Shown here one piece after another: positions 52,798-62,986 of a stretch of 64,000 nucleotides of DNA. The position numbers were made by a program, and so were the translations under genes. The notes below the pieces were generated by a model that was given only the letters and a program-made list of their open reading frames with translations, searched no databases and was not told where the DNA came from. Source of the DNA: Novispirillum itersonii subsp. itersonii ATCC 12639 (GTDB taxonomy: Bacteria; Pseudomonadota; Alphaproteobacteria; Rhodospirillales; Rhodospirillaceae); NCBI RefSeq assembly GCF_000381985.1, contig NZ_KB907342.1, positions 62,001-126,000 on the forward strand, written 5' to 3'. Position 1 is the stretch's first letter; each line of letters begins with the position of its first letter.

Positions 52798-55203
52798 GTG
52801 GAGACTGTTTCTGCCCCCAGCCCGTCCGTCGCCCCGTCCGGGGCTGACCTGACAGTCTGCCGTCATTGCGGGGGGCCGCTGCCCGCTGCTGTGCCGGATG
52901 GACAGGATGGATTCTGCTGTCACGGCTGTAAGGGGGCGTGGGATCTGATCAACGGTCTCGGGCTCGACTCCTATTATCAGAAGCGGTGTTTTGATCCGCA
53001 GGCAAAATCCCTGCGGCCGGATGACGACGATGGATCCGTCACCGATTTTGCGTCTTACGGGCACTATGATACTGCCACGGGGGTCACCACCCTGCATCTG
53101 ATGGTCGAAGGCGTGCAGTGTGCCGCCTGTATCTGGCTGATTGAAACCGTGCTGCGCCGGGTGCCACAGGTGACACAGGCCCGCGTTAATATGACCACCC
53201 GCCGCCTGACCCTCTGCTGGACCGGGACCCCGGATCAGGCCGGGGAGGTGACCGCGCCGGTGTCCCGCATCGGCTACCGGCTGGTGCCTTATGATCCGTC
53301 GGCCTTGGATCAGGAGACACAGCGTTCGGAAAAAGAGCTGCTGCGGGCAATGGCAGTCTCCGGCTTTTCTGCCGGAAATATCATGCTGTTTTCGGTGTCG
53401 GTGTGGTCAGGGGTCGATATGGGCAGCCATACCCGCGACCTGTTCCACTGGATTTCGGCGCTGATTGCCTTTCCGACGGTTATTTATTGCATCCGGCCTT
53501 TTGCCCGGTCGGCGTGGCAGGCTTTGCGGCATGGCCGCACCAATATGGATGTGCCGATCACGCTTGGCGTGATGATTGCCACCCTGATGAGCCTGTGGGA
53601 AACCGCGATGAGCGGGGCCCACGCCTATTTTGATGCCGGGGTAACCCTGCTGTTCTTCCTGTTGATCGGGCGCTATCTCGACAGCCGGTCGCGGGGGCGG
53701 GCGCGGTCTGCGGCAGAACATCTGCTGTCGCTGGGCGGTCAGGCGGTGATGGTTCTGCGTGAGGATGGCAACCGGGTGATGCTGCCACCCCGGCAGGTGG
53801 AGCCGGGGATGACCGTGCTGGTCGCCACCGGCGAGCGGATCGGTGTTGACGGCATCATCACTCAGGGCCGGTCTGACATCGACAGCAGCCTGATTTCCGG
53901 CGAGACCACCCCCAAGGCGGTGGCGGTCGGCGACAAGGTCTTTGCCGGTACTCTCAACCTGTCCGGCCCCCTGCATCTGCGGGTGGCAGCGGTTGGGGAG
54001 GGTACCCTGCTGGCCGAAATCGTCCGGATGATGGAGGTGGCGGAACAGGGGCGGGCCAAGTTTGTCGCGCTGGCCGACCGGGTGGCCCGCGCCTATGCGC
54101 CGGTGGTGCATGTGCTGGCGCTGCTGACCTTCACCGGCTGGATGGTGCTGTCCACGCTTCCGTGGCAGGACGCACTGATGATTGCGGTGTCGGTGCTGAT
54201 CATCACCTGCCCCTGTGCGCTGGCGCTGGCAGTGCCGGTGGTGCAGGTGATTGCTTCTGGTCGTCTGCTGCGGCAGGGCGTTCTGCTGAAGTCGGCAACC
54301 GCCCTGGAACGGGTGCAGACCGTTGATACGGTGGTGTTCGACAAAACCGGGACTCTGACGGAAGGTCAGCCCGAGCTGGTGCCTGCCGCCGGTCCATTTG
54401 CCTGGACCGACTCCGGGCTGGCGCTGGCGGCGAGCATTGCCCTGTCCAGCCGTCATCCGCTGGCCCGTGCCGTGGTGCGCCGGGCGGGCCTTGCCCGCGC
54501 CCTGACGGGGGTGGAAGAAATTCCCGGTCAGGGGCTGCAGGTGAGTCTGGACGGGCGGACGGTGCGTCTGGGCAGCGCGGTGTTCTGTGATGCCCCGGCG
54601 GCAGATCCACATGCCGGGCCGGAACTGTGGCTGCGCGATGGCAGCAGGATACAGCGTTTCTGTTTCTCTGATCCGCTGAAGGTGGATGCGGCGGCTGTGG
54701 TGGCCGGGCTCCGGCGGCGGGGTCTGTCGGTGCTGCTGCTGTCGGGAGACCGGAAGGCGGCGGTAGAGGCTGCGGCCCGGGTCGCCGGGATTACAGACTG
54801 GGTGGCTGAATGTACCCCGGCGGATAAAACCCAGCGGCTGGAGGCCCTGAAGGCGGAGGGCCGCTGCGTGATGATGGTCGGCGACGGGCTGAATGACGCA
54901 CCGGCTCTGGCGGCGGCGGATGTGTCGGTGTCACCGTCGACAGCGGTGGATGTGACGCAGACGGCGGCGGATATCGTTTTTCAGGGGGGGCGTCTGGCCC
55001 CGGTGCTGGAAGCGCTGGATGTCGCGCGCCGGAGCGACCGTCTGGTCCGGCAGAATTTTGCATTGGCGCTGGCCTATAACGGTGTCACCATACCCCTGTC
55101 GATTGCAGGATATGTTACCCCCCTGATCGCGTCGGTTGCCATGAGCACCTCGTCGGTGCTGGTCATCGCCAATGCCCTGCGTCTGGCCCGGAGGTCCCGC
55201 TGA
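52798..55203 (+). CDS. ccoI: Copper-exporting P-type ATPase for cbb3 assembly (CcoI/FixI)
   Basis: An 801-residue P1B-type ATPase. It has an N-terminal zinc-ribbon-like cysteine region (CRHCGGPL, GFCCHGCKGAW) and a heavy-metal domain with GVQCAACIWLIE. The membrane part includes the metal site CPCALALAVPVV. The phosphorylation motif is DKTGTLTEGQ and the hinge GDGLNDAPAL. It moves Cu(I) out of the cytoplasm to the oxidase assembly path. The start is GTG 52798 after AAGGGAG. Its stop overlaps the ccoS start by one base (TGATG). Confidence 0.97.
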   Translation: METVSAPSPSVAPSGADLTVCRHCGGPLPAAVPDGQDGFCCHGCKGAWDLINGLGLDSYYQKRCFDPQAKSLRPDDDDGSVTDFASYGHYDTATGVTTLHLMVEGVQCAACIWLIETVLRRVPQVTQARVNMTTRRLTLCWTGTPDQAGEVTAPVSRIGYRLVPYDPSALDQETQRSEKELLRAMAVSGFSAGNIMLFSVSVWSGVDMGSHTRDLFHWISALIAFPTVIYCIRPFARSAWQALRHGRTNMDVPITLGVMIATLMSLWETAMSGAHAYFDAGVTLLFFLLIGRYLDSRSRGRARSAAEHLLSLGGQAVMVLREDGNRVMLPPRQVEPGMTVLVATGERIGVDGIITQGRSDIDSSLISGETTPKAVAVGDKVFAGTLNLSGPLHLRVAAVGEGTLLAEIVRMMEVAEQGRAKFVALADRVARAYAPVVHVLALLTFTGWMVLSTLPWQDALMIAVSVLIITCPCALALAVPVVQVIASGRLLRQGVLLKSATALERVQTVDTVVFDKTGTLTEGQPELVPAAGPFAWTDSGLALAASIALSSRHPLARAVVRRAGLARALTGVEEIPGQGLQVSLDGRTVRLGSAVFCDAPAADPHAGPELWLRDGSRIQRFCFSDPLKVDAAAVVAGLRRRGLSVLLLSGDRKAAVEAAARVAGITDWVAECTPADKTQRLEALKAEGRCVMMVGDGLNDAPALAAADVSVSPSTAVDVTQTAADIVFQGGRLAPVLEALDVARRSDRLVRQNFALALAYNGVTIPLSIAGYVTPLIASVAMSTSSVLVIANALRLARRSR

Positions 55204-55478
55204 TGTCATCGCTGCTGATGCTGATTCCGGTTGCGCTGATGCTCGGCCTGCTTGGGCTCGGGGCTTTTCTGTGGGCGTTGAAGTCCGGCCAGTTTGATGA
55301 TCTTGACGGCGCGGCGCACCGTATCCTGTTCGACGACGACGATGATATGGTGACCCCCCGTCAGTCTGCGCAGACGCCGCCGGAGTCCCCAAATTCGCCT
55401 TCCTCCGGGCCGTCTGGCCCGATATCGCCTTCTTCCGGGCCGTCTGGCCCGGTCGGTTCTGCCGGAGGTCCGACATGA
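55203..55478 (+). CDS. ccoS: cbb3 oxidase maturation protein CcoS (FixS)
   Basis: A 91-residue protein. The first 55 residues are typical CcoS: one membrane helix (about 5-25) followed by SGQFDDLDGAAHRILFDDD, needed to place haem and copper in CcoN. The tail is longer than usual and holds two copies of SPSSGPSGP(I/V), encoded by a 30-bp tandem repeat at 55395-55454. Its TGA overlaps the next ATG (ATGA). Confidence 0.95.
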   Translation: MSSLLMLIPVALMLGLLGLGAFLWALKSGQFDDLDGAAHRILFDDDDDMVTPRQSAQTPPESPNSPSSGPSGPISPSSGPSGPVGSAGGPT

Positions 55479-56209
55479 ATGCCGACCCCTACGTCAAGCT
55501 GATTGCCGATCCCGGTCATAACTGTGGCTGCTGTGATCTTGAGGACCGTGCCTTCTGTGCCGGTCTGGGGTCTCAGGGCTCTGCCCTGTTGCGGAGTATC
55601 CGCGGCAGCGCCCGGCTGGAAGCCCACCATACGGTGTTCCGTGAAGGGGATGCGGCCAGTCATATTTTCACGGTGGTCAAGGGGGCGGTGAAGCTGTCAA
55701 AGCTGATGGCCGACGGTCGCCGCCAGATCGTCGGCTTCCTGTTCCCCGGTGATTTTTTCGGTTTCGGGCTGGCGGGCAGCTATACGTATTCGGCGGAGAC
55801 GATCGTGCCGACGTCGTTGTGCCGGTTCTCAGAGCGGCGGCTGGCGTCTCTGATGGAAGAAAACGGTGACCTGCGCCGACGCCTGTTCGGGCGGCTGGTC
55901 GATGAGCTGGGGTTTGCGCAGGAGCAGATGCTTCTTCTGGGCCGGATGACGGCACGCGAAAAGGTCGCCCATTTTCTGACCATGCTGTCCCGCCGGGCTG
56001 CCAACCGGGGCGACTCGGCGACAGTGGTGGCTGTGCCGATGAGCCGCCTTGATATGGCGGATTACCTTGGCCTGACGATTGAAACCGTCAGCCGGACGAT
56101 TACCACCCTGAAAAAAGATGCCCTGATTGAAGTCCCGTCACCCAACGTGGTGTCAATCCTGAAGGCCGATGCCCTCCGGCAGATTGCCGACGGTAACGGG
56201 GATGAATAA
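55475..56209 (+). CDS. fnr: FNR-type oxygen-sensing transcription activator
   Basis: A 244-residue Crp/Fnr regulator. N-terminal cysteines C17, C20 and C28 (with an extra C19) give the C-x2-C-x7-C pattern of FnrL proteins. C116 (PTSLCRFS) is placed like the fourth ligand, so an oxygen-labile [4Fe-4S] cluster is predicted. The effector domain holds FREGDAASHIFTVVKGAVKL; the recognition helix IETVSRTITTLKK has the E..SR triad that reads TTGAT. It overlaps ccoS by four bases, which puts it in the operon it probably activates. Confidence 0.93.
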   Translation: MNADPYVKLIADPGHNCGCCDLEDRAFCAGLGSQGSALLRSIRGSARLEAHHTVFREGDAASHIFTVVKGAVKLSKLMADGRRQIVGFLFPGDFFGFGLAGSYTYSAETIVPTSLCRFSERRLASLMEENGDLRRRLFGRLVDELGFAQEQMLLLGRMTAREKVAHFLTMLSRRAANRGDSATVVAVPMSRLDMADYLGLTIETVSRTITTLKKDALIEVPSPNVVSILKADALRQIADGNGDE

Positions 56210-56491
56210 GGCTTTTTTCATTTAACGTCTGTTGCGAACTGGTTTTATCCAATTTCGCGAGTCGCCGGGCAGGAGAAATGATGGCCTGCCCGCTACGCAT
56301 GGCAGGCCCCCGTCCGGGCTTTATCCTTTCGTGACAGCCTGACTTCAGGTACAACGGCAACAGCCAGGGACCACCCCGTGCGGGGGCACCGGCCAAGCAA
56401 AAGGGCCTTGTCCGTCTGTTCCCTCCGTGATGGTGGGGTGATGGGGAAGGATCCACCGATGCGGACACCGCACGCGATCCGAGAGGAAATG
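56210..56491. other. 282-bp gap between fnr and panB
   Basis: It probably includes the panB promoter and the end of the cco transcript. No clear terminator hairpin with T-run or FNR box was seen. Confidence 0.35.
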
Positions 56492-57334
56492 ATGAGCGCC
56501 CATGCCACCATCAAGCGGGTCAGCACCCGCGATCTGCGGGCCCGGAAGGGCGGTGTTCCGGTGGTCTGCCTGACCGCCTATACCGCGCCGATGGCTCAGT
56601 TTCTCGATCCCCATGTTGACCTGCTGCTGGTCGGGGATTCCCTCGGCATGGTTGTCTACGGTATGGACACCACGCTGGCGGTCACCGTTGACATGATGAT
56701 CAATCACGGCAAGGCCGTGGTGCGCGGCAGTCAGCATGCCTGCGTGGTGGTCGACATGCCGTTTGCCAGCTATCAGGAAAGCCGGGAGCAGGCATTCCGC
56801 AATGCGGCCCGGATCATGGCCGAGACCGGCTGCGCCGCTGTCAAGCTGGAAGGCGGGCTGGAACTGGCCGACACCATTCACTTCCTGACCGAACGCGGTG
56901 TGCCGGTGATGGGCCATATCGGCCTGAAGCCGCAGTCGGTTCATGCCGCCGGGGGCTTCCGTGCCCATGGCCGGGATGCGGCGGAAGCAGCCCGGGTGAT
57001 GGCCGATGCCAAGGCTGTGGCGGATGCCGGATGCTTCAACATCGTTCTGGAAGGGACCATCGAAGCACTGTCGCGGGAGATCACCGCCGCCGTTGATGTG
57101 CCGATTATCGGTATCGGGGCCTCCCCGGCCTGTGACGGTCAGGTGCTGGTGACGGAGGATGTGCTGGGGCTGTTCTCCACTTTCAAGCCCAAGTTCGTCA
57201 AGCGCTACGCCGATCTGGGCAGCCAGATCAGCGATGTGGCGGCGCAGTATGCGGAAGAGGTGCGGGCCCGCACGTTCCCGGCGGATGAACACTGCTTTGG
57301 CATTCCGGCCAAGCCCCGCGCACTGGAAGTGTGA
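56492..57334 (+). CDS. panB: 3-methyl-2-oxobutanoate hydroxymethyltransferase
   Basis: The first committed step of pantothenate synthesis, adding a hydroxymethyl group from methylene-THF to ketoisovalerate. The 280-residue TIM barrel has [29 protein letters not shown] (metal-binding Asp), [26 protein letters not shown] and [15 protein letters not shown]. Two ATGs (56489 and 56492) follow a GAGAGG site; the second has better spacing. panC follows after a terminator. Confidence 0.97.
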   Translation: MSAHATIKRVSTRDLRARKGGVPVVCLTAYTAPMAQFLDPHVDLLLVGDSLGMVVYGMDTTLAVTVDMMINHGKAVVRGSQHACVVVDMPFASYQESREQAFRNAARIMAETGCAAVKLEGGLELADTIHFLTERGVPVMGHIGLKPQSVHAAGGFRAHGRDAAEAARVMADAKAVADAGCFNIVLEGTIEALSREITAAVDVPIIGIGASPACDGQVLVTEDVLGLFSTFKPKFVKRYADLGSQISDVAAQYAEEVRARTFPADEHCFGIPAKPRALEV

Positions 57335-57364
57335 GTGGTCATTCTTTGATCCGATGACGGTATC

Positions 57365-57400
57365 AGACCGGCAGCAGGGACGCCCTGCTGCCGGTCTTTA
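57365..57400 (+). terminator. Strong hairpin terminator between panB and panC
   Basis: AGACCGGCAGCAGGG pairs perfectly (15 bp) with CCCTGCTGCCGGTCT around ACG and is followed by TTATTTATA. Confidence 0.85.
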
Positions 57401-57455
57401 TTTATAGAAGGGCCTGCCTGTCAGGCCGGAACACAGTTCTGACGATAAGGTGTTG

Positions 57456-58325
57456 ATGATGACGCAGGGGAACACGTGCGCCGTGGCGCGGTCTGTCGCT
57501 GATCTGCGGGCGCAGGTCCGGGAGTGGCGGGCTGCCGGGCTGACCGTGGCGCTGGTGCCGACCATGGGGGCGCTGCATGCCGGGCATATGAGTCTGGTGA
57601 CGCTGGCGCTGACCAAAGCGGACCGTGTGGTGGTCTCGGTTTTTGTGAATCCCACCCAGTTCGGCCCGACGGAAGACTTTTCCGCTTATCCCCGGCAGCC
57701 GGAGCAGGACAGTGCAGCGATTGCCGCGGCGGGGGGGCATCTGGTCTATCTGCCGACGGTGGAGGAAATGTATCCGGCGGGGGCATCGACCATGGTCGAG
57801 GTGTCCGGCGTTTCCTCCGGTCTGTGCGGTGATGCCCGGCCCGGGCATTTCCGGGGGGTGGCAACCATTGTCACCAAGCTGCTGTTACAGGCTTTGCCCG
57901 ACGTTGCCATTTTTGGCGAAAAGGATTTCCAGCAGCTGATGGTGATCCGCCGTCTGGTGCGTGATCTCGATATTCCGGTGGAAATTGTCGGTGCCCCGAT
58001 CGTGCGGGAGGCTGACGGTCTCGCCATGTCTTCGCGCAATGCCTACCTGTCAGCGGAAGAGCGCCCGGTGGCGGCCCGTATTCACGCCATCCTGACGGAG
58101 GCGACGGCGGCCCTGATGCAGGGGGCGCCGGTGGCGGCAACCTGTGCCACGGCATCGCAGGCCCTGTTGGCGGCAGGATTCCGGGCCGTTGATTATCTGG
58201 AGCTGCGGGATGCGGAAACACTGGAGCCGGTGACGGAGCTGACCCGACCGGCCCGGCTGTTCGTGGCGGCGTTTCTTGGCCGTACCCGCCTGATTGATAA
58301 CGTCGGCGTCCGCCCGGCTGTCTGA
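57456..58325 (+). CDS. panC: Pantothenate synthetase
   Basis: It joins pantoate and beta-alanine with ATP. The 289-residue protein has the nucleotidyltransferase signature LVPTMGALHAGHMSLV, NPTQFGPTEDFSAYPR, FGEKDFQQLMVIRRLV and the MSSRNAYL motif. ATG 57456 or 57459 is the likely start, after AAGG; an upstream GTG at 57450 is less likely. The stop codon lies in the first of three 15-bp tandem units. Confidence 0.97.
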   Translation: MMTQGNTCAVARSVADLRAQVREWRAAGLTVALVPTMGALHAGHMSLVTLALTKADRVVVSVFVNPTQFGPTEDFSAYPRQPEQDSAAIAAAGGHLVYLPTVEEMYPAGASTMVEVSGVSSGLCGDARPGHFRGVATIVTKLLLQALPDVAIFGEKDFQQLMVIRRLVRDLDIPVEIVGAPIVREADGLAMSSRNAYLSAEERPVAARIHAILTEATAALMQGAPVAATCATASQALLAAGFRAVDYLELRDAETLEPVTELTRPARLFVAAFLGRTRLIDNVGVRPAV

Positions 58326-58360
58326 CGGCCGGCTGCCTCACGGCCAGCTGTCTCACGGAA
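58316..58360. repeat. Three imperfect 15-bp tandem units over the panC stop
   Basis: Units ggctgtctgacggcc, ggctgcctcacggcc and agctgtctcacggaa follow one another. The first contains the panC TGA; the others read TCA at that position. Confidence 0.75.
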
Positions 58361-58361
58361 G

Positions 58362-58394
58362 GCAGGCGCACCCTTTTGCCGGGGGCGCGCCTGC
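58362..58394. terminator. Hairpin between convergent panC and chemoreceptor genes
   Basis: GCAGGCGC pairs with GCGCCTGC; the loop can extend pairing by CCC/GGG. There is no clear T-run. Confidence 0.45.
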
Positions 58395-58400
58395 ATCCGG

Positions 58401-60374
58401 TTACAGGCGGCGGATTTTATCAAAGAAGGCATCGACCTGTGCCTTCATGGTTTCTGATTGCCGGGCCAGTTCCCCGGCCGAGGCGAGAACCTGACCGGCG
58501 CTGTCCCCGGTTTCCCGGGCCCCTTCTGTCACACTGATGACGCTTTGGGCGACATCCTGCGTGCCCTTTGCCGCTTCGGAGACATTGATCGCAATGGCGC
58601 GGGTCGACTCGCCCTGCTGGGCGACGGCGGAAGAGATATCCTGCGCCAAAGCGTTGATTTCCGTAATCACGTCCGCGATTTCGTGAATGGCAGAGACAAC
58701 CTCTCCCGATACTTTCTGAATTTCGGTGATCTGGGCCCCGATGTCACCGGTGGCTTTGGCAGTCTGACTGGCGAGGGTTTTCACTTCGTTGGCGACAACG
58801 GCGAAGCCTTTGCCGGCCTCTCCGGCCCGTGCGGCTTCAATGGTGGCGTTAAGGGCGAGCAGGTTGGTCTGGCTGGCGATGTCATTGATCAGGCCGATGA
58901 TCTGGCTGATTCTGCCGGTGGCTTCGACCAGCGAGCGTACGGTGGCATCTGTCCGTTCTGCCGAGCGGCGGGCCTGTTCTGCCACGGTCTGGGATTGCCC
59001 GGCCCGTTCAGCAATATGATTGATTGATGTGGCGAGCTGGTCGGTTGAGGCCGAGACGCTGCGGACGTTGACCGAGGCTTCCTCGGTGGCCGCTGCCGCG
59101 ATGGTCGCATCCTGTGCGGACCGTTCCGCTGTGCCGGACAGCACCTTGGCCGTGGCTTCCAGTTGGGTCGCGGCTGAGGTTACGGTTTCCAGCACCCGCG
59201 ACAGGTCCTGATCGAAGGTTGCCAGCAGACTGTTCATCTCTCCGGATCGACGTTCCCGGGTTTCCAGATGGGCTGCCTGCTCGGCCTCCAGCCGGTCGCG
59301 TTCTTCGGCATTCCGGCGGAAGACCATGACGGCTTCGGCCATGGCTCCGATTTCATCGGTGCGGTCAATGCCGGGCACCGTCCCGGAGAGATCCCCGGCG
59401 GCGAGGCGCTTCATTGTCGATGTCATTGCCAGCAGGGGGCGGGCAATCAGTTTCTGCATCACCTGACGCATGGCGAGCACCAGCAGCAGGGCTGCCAGAA
59501 TACAGGCGATGAGGATCGAGGTCCGGAAATTGCTCAGCGGTGCAAAGGCTTCTGCCTGATCGATCGAAACCGCCAGATACCAGTCAACGCCCGGCAGATT
59601 GAGGGGGAAGAACTGTATCAGGTCTTCTCCCTGCGGGCCGACGGCTGTCTGCTTGGTGGTTTTGATCGCCGGGGTGACCTGCGGATAGAGGTCTTTCAGC
59701 GGTTTGGTCAGCAGTGCCTGCTGGCCGTGAATCAGGATTGTCCCCTTTCCGTCGACAATGAAGGCGCTGCTTTTCTCCCCCAGCTTGACCGCCTCAATGC
59801 TTTTTGCCAGATCCGCGATGGAAAAGTCACCGCCTGCCGACCCGAGAAACTGTCCGTTCTTCTGGGCTGGGGCCACCACAGAAACCACCAGCTCTTTGGT
59901 GGAGGCATCAATGTACGGCTCGGTGATGGTTGCTTTGCCCGCTGTCTGGGCCAGCTTGTACCAGCCGCGCTTACGGGGATCATATCCGTCAGGCATCTGG
60001 CGGACCGGGGCATGCGGGAAGGCCCCGTCTGCATCCATCCCGACGAAAACCATGATGTAGGTATCGAAGAAAGCCTTGGTGCTGACCAGTGACTGCAGAC
60101 GGTCTTTGCTGAAGTCATCCGCAGCCATATTGGCCAGCACATCAATCAGGTTGATGCGGGCTGAAAGCCAGTTATGGGCATTGAGGGCGGCAGAGTTGCC
60201 GATGCCGTTCATCGAGGTATCGACAGACTCCTCAATTGCCCGCCGTTCGTAGATATCCACATAAATCGCCAGAGCCAGAAAGACGGCGACAACAAACCCG
60301 GACAGCGACAGCAGGATCCGGGTCATCATACTGGTTCCCGGTGCCCTGATCTGTTCCGGAAGGTTCTGGACCAT
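58401..60374 (-). CDS. Methyl-accepting chemotaxis protein with amino-acid-type dCache domain
   Basis: A 657-residue chemoreceptor. TM1 lies at about 17-40 and the double-Cache sensor at about 45-285. TM2 is near 290-310, followed by HAMP and the signalling domain (tip [20 protein letters not shown]). The sensor pocket has Y131, R136, W138, Y139, Y154 and D183, with the same spacing as the amino-acid-binding dCache motif known from PctA; one further motif position (141) is Leu. An amino acid ligand is therefore predicted. AGAGGAG precedes the ATG. A 371-bp gap separates it from the next chemoreceptor upstream. Confidence 0.95.
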   Translation of the reverse strand: MVQNLPEQIRAPGTSMMTRILLSLSGFVVAVFLALAIYVDIYERRAIEESVDTSMNGIGNSAALNAHNWLSARINLIDVLANMAADDFSKDRLQSLVSTKAFFDTYIMVFVGMDADGAFPHAPVRQMPDGYDPRKRGWYKLAQTAGKATITEPYIDASTKELVVSVVAPAQKNGQFLGSAGGDFSIADLAKSIEAVKLGEKSSAFIVDGKGTILIHGQQALLTKPLKDLYPQVTPAIKTTKQTAVGPQGEDLIQFFPLNLPGVDWYLAVSIDQAEAFAPLSNFRTSILIACILAALLLVLAMRQVMQKLIARPLLAMTSTMKRLAAGDLSGTVPGIDRTDEIGAMAEAVMVFRRNAEERDRLEAEQAAHLETRERRSGEMNSLLATFDQDLSRVLETVTSAATQLEATAKVLSGTAERSAQDATIAAAATEEASVNVRSVSASTDQLATSINHIAERAGQSQTVAEQARRSAERTDATVRSLVEATGRISQIIGLINDIASQTNLLALNATIEAARAGEAGKGFAVVANEVKTLASQTAKATGDIGAQITEIQKVSGEVVSAIHEIADVITEINALAQDISSAVAQQGESTRAIAINVSEAAKGTQDVAQSVISVTEGARETGDSAGQVLASAGELARQSETMKAQVDAFFDKIRRL

Positions 60375-60745
60375 TCTGATCTCCTCTCTGGTGTCGGGTA
60401 TCTGCGAAGGTGGATGTCGCCGTTACGATGAAATGCAGAGTGGATTTCATGAACGCGATGGAGCCACGGAACGGCGACAGGATCAGAATTTTAGTAAGTA
60501 TAGGGTCATTTTTGATTCAATAAAACAGCCTCAATAAAATATGTTCACACCTGATTTTGCGAATCATTTGATTATAGATGATCCACACCTGGAGAGTGCC
60601 GAAGAGCACTGCTTTTGAGTGGCAATCAATAGCGCTATGATTGAAGTCCCGGCTCACGGTCCCTGCCGCCAATCCGGAGCGGAAAAACAAATCAGGGCCA
60701 CCCGGCGGGGCAGCCCTGATTACGGAACAGGTTTGGGGGATCAGG
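60375..60745 (-). other. 371-bp gap between two chemoreceptor genes
   Basis: It contains the terminator of the upstream receptor at its right end and an AT-rich promoter region (about 60485-60580) for the receptor at 58.4-60.4 kb. There, TGATT-TTGCG-AATCA-TT-TGATT (60552-60573) forms alternating inverted repeats. No gene was seen. Confidence 0.5.
60683..60721 (-). terminator. Intrinsic terminator of the upstream chemoreceptor gene
   Basis: On the minus strand AATCAGGGC pairs with GCCCTGATT and a T-run (TGTTTTTCC) follows, 25 bp past the stop at 60746. Confidence 0.85.
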
Positions 60746-62746
60746 TCAGGTGTTGGTGTGCCGGACCTGATCAAGGAAGTTTGAGACGGCCCGAGACAGC
60801 GAAGCAGCCTGCGCTTTCAGCGCATCGGCACTGGTCAATACGGCTTCAGCCTGTGTGCCGGTCTGCTGGGCGGCAAGCGTCACTTCGCCGATGGTGCTGC
60901 TGACAGACTGGGTTCCCGCAGCTGCCTGCTGGGTGTTGCGGGCGATCTCCAGCGTTGCGGCCCCCTGTTCTTCCACGGCAGAGGAAATGGCGGCGGCAAT
61001 CTCGTTCATGCGGTCAATCACCCGGGCGATCCGCTGGATCACCTTGACGGCATCCCGGGTGGCAGACTGTACGGAGGTGATCTGCTGGCTGATTTCTTCC
61101 GTTGCCCGGTCCGTCTGGCTGGCCAGTGTTTTCACTTCATTGGCAACAACGGCGAATCCCTTACCGGCATCGCCGGCCCGGGCGGCTTCGATCGTGGCAT
61201 TCAGGGCCAGCAGGTTGGTTTGTTCCGAGATAGCGGTGATCATCCGCACCACTTCACCGATGTGATCGGTGGCAGCCAGCAGGCCCTCCACCTGTTCATT
61301 GGCGCGGCGGGCTTCCTCCACGGCCTGATTGGCGATGGAGGCAGAGCGGGCCACCTGCTCTGAAATCTCATGGATCGATGCCGACAGTTCTTCTGCGGCA
61401 GAGGCGACGATCTCGACGTTGGTGTTGGTTTCGTGGGTGGCGCGGGCAACCTCATGGGCCTGCCTGCTGGTGTCTTCGGCTGTGGCCGTCATGACCTGTG
61501 CGGTCTCATGCATGCCGTCGACCGAGGTACTGATGGCCGTGATCGCCCCGGAAACATGGCTTTCCAGATCATCGGCAAGGCTGAGCAGGATCTGGCGGCG
61601 TTCGGTTTCCTCACGCTCCATGGCCTCAGCGCGTTCCCGTTCCAGCCGTTCCATTTCCAGCGCATTATCTTTGAAGACACTGACCGCCGCTGCCATTTCC
61701 CCGATTTCGTCGTGGTGGTCGGTGCCGGGGACGTCGGTGGATTTGTCCCCTTCGGCCAGACGGCGCATGGCCCCGGTCATCGCATTGATCGGGCGGGTGA
61801 TGCTGCGCCCGATCAGATAGGCTGCGGTGATCCCGGCGATGATGCTCAGCAGAGTGATCAGCGAGACGGTGATCTGTGATCCACGCAGGCTGTTCAGAAT
61901 ATTGGTCTGGGTTTCCTGCTGGATCCGGCGTTCCATTTCCAGCGAGGCGATTTTGGTTTCTTCGGTATTGGCGCTGATCTTACGCTCCAGACCGTGCAGC
62001 TTGTCCTGCTGGGCCGTCAGTTCCCCGATGATCGCCGACAGGTCATTCAGGGCAGTCTGATAGTCGGCATACAGGGTGTTGGCCTGTGCGGCATCGGGCA
62101 TCTGGGCAATGGCTTCGTCAACCCGGAACAGTTCTTCCCATGCTTTGGCATAGGCATCTTCCTTCTGGGTGACCATAAATTCATCCACCGCCCGCTGCGC
62201 CAGCAGCATGTGCTGGATCAGGCGGCCTGCAACCTCGGTCAGCTGGGCGTCGTTGGCAGCGGCAGCCTTGGTGCGGATGGCGGCGACCCCGTCAATCAGC
62301 TGTCCGGCAATGGGAACCAGACGTTCCGTGATCAGCTGGACCCGGGCGGCGACCAGCGCCATGGTCGGTTCCAGCACTTCCTTGTATCCGGCGATGGCGG
62401 TGGCTGTTTCAGCGACGGTCGGGGCGACCTCGGTTCCTTCGGCGGAGGAGGTCAGGGCCGCGATCCGCTCATCGAGCTTTTTCTGTTCGGCATCAACGGC
62501 ACGGGCATTTTCCGGGGTAGGCAGCTGAATATAGGCCGAGACATACTTGTCGTAAGCCAGAACCTGCCGGTCCAGCTGTACGGCCAGAACAGCATTGGTA
62601 GAGGCGCCCGAAATGATGCGGACGTGCCCGGCGACGTTTTCAAACATCCAGACGGTGCCGATGGCGACCAGTGTCGACAGCGTAAAAACCACAGAAAACC
62701 CGGCAACAAGACGGGTCCCAATCTTCATGGTCTTGAAAGCACGCAT
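60746..62746 (-). CDS. Methyl-accepting chemotaxis protein with long helical-bundle sensor
   Basis: A 666-residue chemoreceptor. TM1 lies at about 10-34. The periplasmic domain of about 250 residues is all-helical ([38 protein letters not shown]), matching the HBM (helical bimodular) size class. TM2 is near 294-314, followed by HAMP and the signalling domain (tip [20 protein letters not shown]). HBM receptors known to me bind TCA-cycle acids or aromatics, but the ligand here is not determined. An FNR-like box 241 bp upstream suggests low-oxygen expression. No C-terminal pentapeptide is present. Confidence 0.94.
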   Translation of the reverse strand: MRAFKTMKIGTRLVAGFSVVFTLSTLVAIGTVWMFENVAGHVRIISGASTNAVLAVQLDRQVLAYDKYVSAYIQLPTPENARAVDAEQKKLDERIAALTSSAEGTEVAPTVAETATAIAGYKEVLEPTMALVAARVQLITERLVPIAGQLIDGVAAIRTKAAAANDAQLTEVAGRLIQHMLLAQRAVDEFMVTQKEDAYAKAWEELFRVDEAIAQMPDAAQANTLYADYQTALNDLSAIIGELTAQQDKLHGLERKISANTEETKIASLEMERRIQQETQTNILNSLRGSQITVSLITLLSIIAGITAAYLIGRSITRPINAMTGAMRRLAEGDKSTDVPGTDHHDEIGEMAAAVSVFKDNALEMERLERERAEAMEREETERRQILLSLADDLESHVSGAITAISTSVDGMHETAQVMTATAEDTSRQAHEVARATHETNTNVEIVASAAEELSASIHEISEQVARSASIANQAVEEARRANEQVEGLLAATDHIGEVVRMITAISEQTNLLALNATIEAARAGDAGKGFAVVANEVKTLASQTDRATEEISQQITSVQSATRDAVKVIQRIARVIDRMNEIAAAISSAVEEQGAATLEIARNTQQAAAGTQSVSSTIGEVTLAAQQTGTQAEAVLTSADALKAQAASLSRAVSNFLDQVRHTNT

Positions 62747-62986
62747 AAGGATCCGCTACCCCTGTTTCTGCTGTCTCCGACGTCCTTCTGGCGGATTGCC
62801 GGGTGTCGCCCGGCCTGATGTGTCTGCCCCGATGTCGGTCTGGCTGCTCCGGCTCCGGGGGCCGCGCTTCGCCCCGTTACACACAGAATGCCCGTTTCTG
62901 CCCCGTAAACTGCCCTGCCTGTTTACCCTACTGATGAGAAGGACTCTCTCAGAGATCACAGCCTAGCGCAACCTTAACCGGCGTGA

